Source of the DNA: Symsagittifera roscoffensis
Lineage: Eukaryota; Xenacoelomorpha; Acoela; Convolutidae
DNA length: 64,000 nt
Assembly (NCBI RefSeq): GCF_963678635.1
Contig: NC_087065.1
Coordinates: 55,518,397-55,582,396, forward strand
Direction: 5' to 3'
A program made the position numbers and the translations under genes. This document shows positions 63,896 through 64,000 of this stretch, piece by piece; position 1 is the first letter of the stretch; every line of letters begins with the position of its first letter. The notes beneath the pieces are model-generated. The model searched no databases, was not told the origin of the DNA, and saw only the letters and a list, made by a program, of their open reading frames with translations.

Positions 63896-64000
63896 TGTGT
63901 AAACTTTAAGACAAATCAAAAAATTTCTAAAAAACGGTCATGTTCTAAGAAACGGTGAGTAGACTTTCCGAAATTGATTGTCTTTTTTCTGCAAAAAACA

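Larger units (their letters stand above)
57345..64000. other. Non-coding repeat-rich region, probably intron or upstream flank of AK2
   Basis: No host exon is supported. It contains a SINE, a MULE-like MITE, a short tandem repeat, duplicated LINE-like fragments and a dispersed repeat, each listed separately. An open frame at 63174-63449 has no recognised motif. Confidence 0.5.

Overview
The window is eukaryotic and almost certainly from an invertebrate animal. Host genes have GT-AG introns (plus one GC-AG), the intergenic DNA is AT-rich with long A/T runs, and it is crowded with MULE, hAT, fold-back, tRNA-derived SINE, LINE-like and LTR elements. The species cannot be named from the sequence alone. 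Real genes end in TAA or TAG in the expected places, so the standard genetic code applies.

Layout. At 1-3.65 kb (+) a large uninterrupted reading frame encodes a GB1/RHD3-like P-loop GTPase, a long Cys/His-rich region and a C-terminal von Willebrand A domain. At 6.5-7.4 kb there is a short MULE transposon with a perfect 9-bp target duplication that carries only the C-terminal part of a frameshifted transposase. From 7.87 to 29.10 kb (-) lies one giant (21.2 kb) Ty3/Gypsy-type LTR retrotransposon with nearly identical LTRs. From 29 to 38 kb there are only repeats. From 38.2 to 55.75 kb (+) runs a 12-exon gene for a two-domain cyclic-nucleotide-binding protein (CNBD2-like); a defective hAT transposon with a perfect 8-bp target duplication sits in its last intron. 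At 57.1-57.3 kb (-) is the last exon of adenylate kinase 2. From 57.3 to 64 kb there are SINEs, a MULE-like MITE, a tandemly duplicated LINE-like endonuclease fragment and other repeats.

The giant retrotransposon is the most unusual object. In its sense direction it carries a 2.7-kb leader with a 14-bp minisatellite, gag-protease, RT-RNase H, integrase with a TARG1/OARD1-like macro-domain extension, then about 7 kb of extra coding sequence after pol. The extra part starts with the C-terminal half of an SGNH/GDSL-hydrolase-like domain and continues as ORF4, ORF5 and ORF6. ORFs 4-6 share one reading frame and are separated only by single TAG and TAA codons. Gag-protease and RT are likewise in one frame and separated by a single TAA. 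The outer ends of coding blocks use TGA. Pol active-site motifs are intact and LTR divergence is about 1%, so the insertion is recent, although this copy probably carries disabling mutations unless stop readthrough or frameshifting is part of its expression.

The CNBD2-like model is strong because all 12 exons keep phase and sum to 2,103 bp (700 codons plus stop). Gene products were assigned from motif reading only; no database search was possible.
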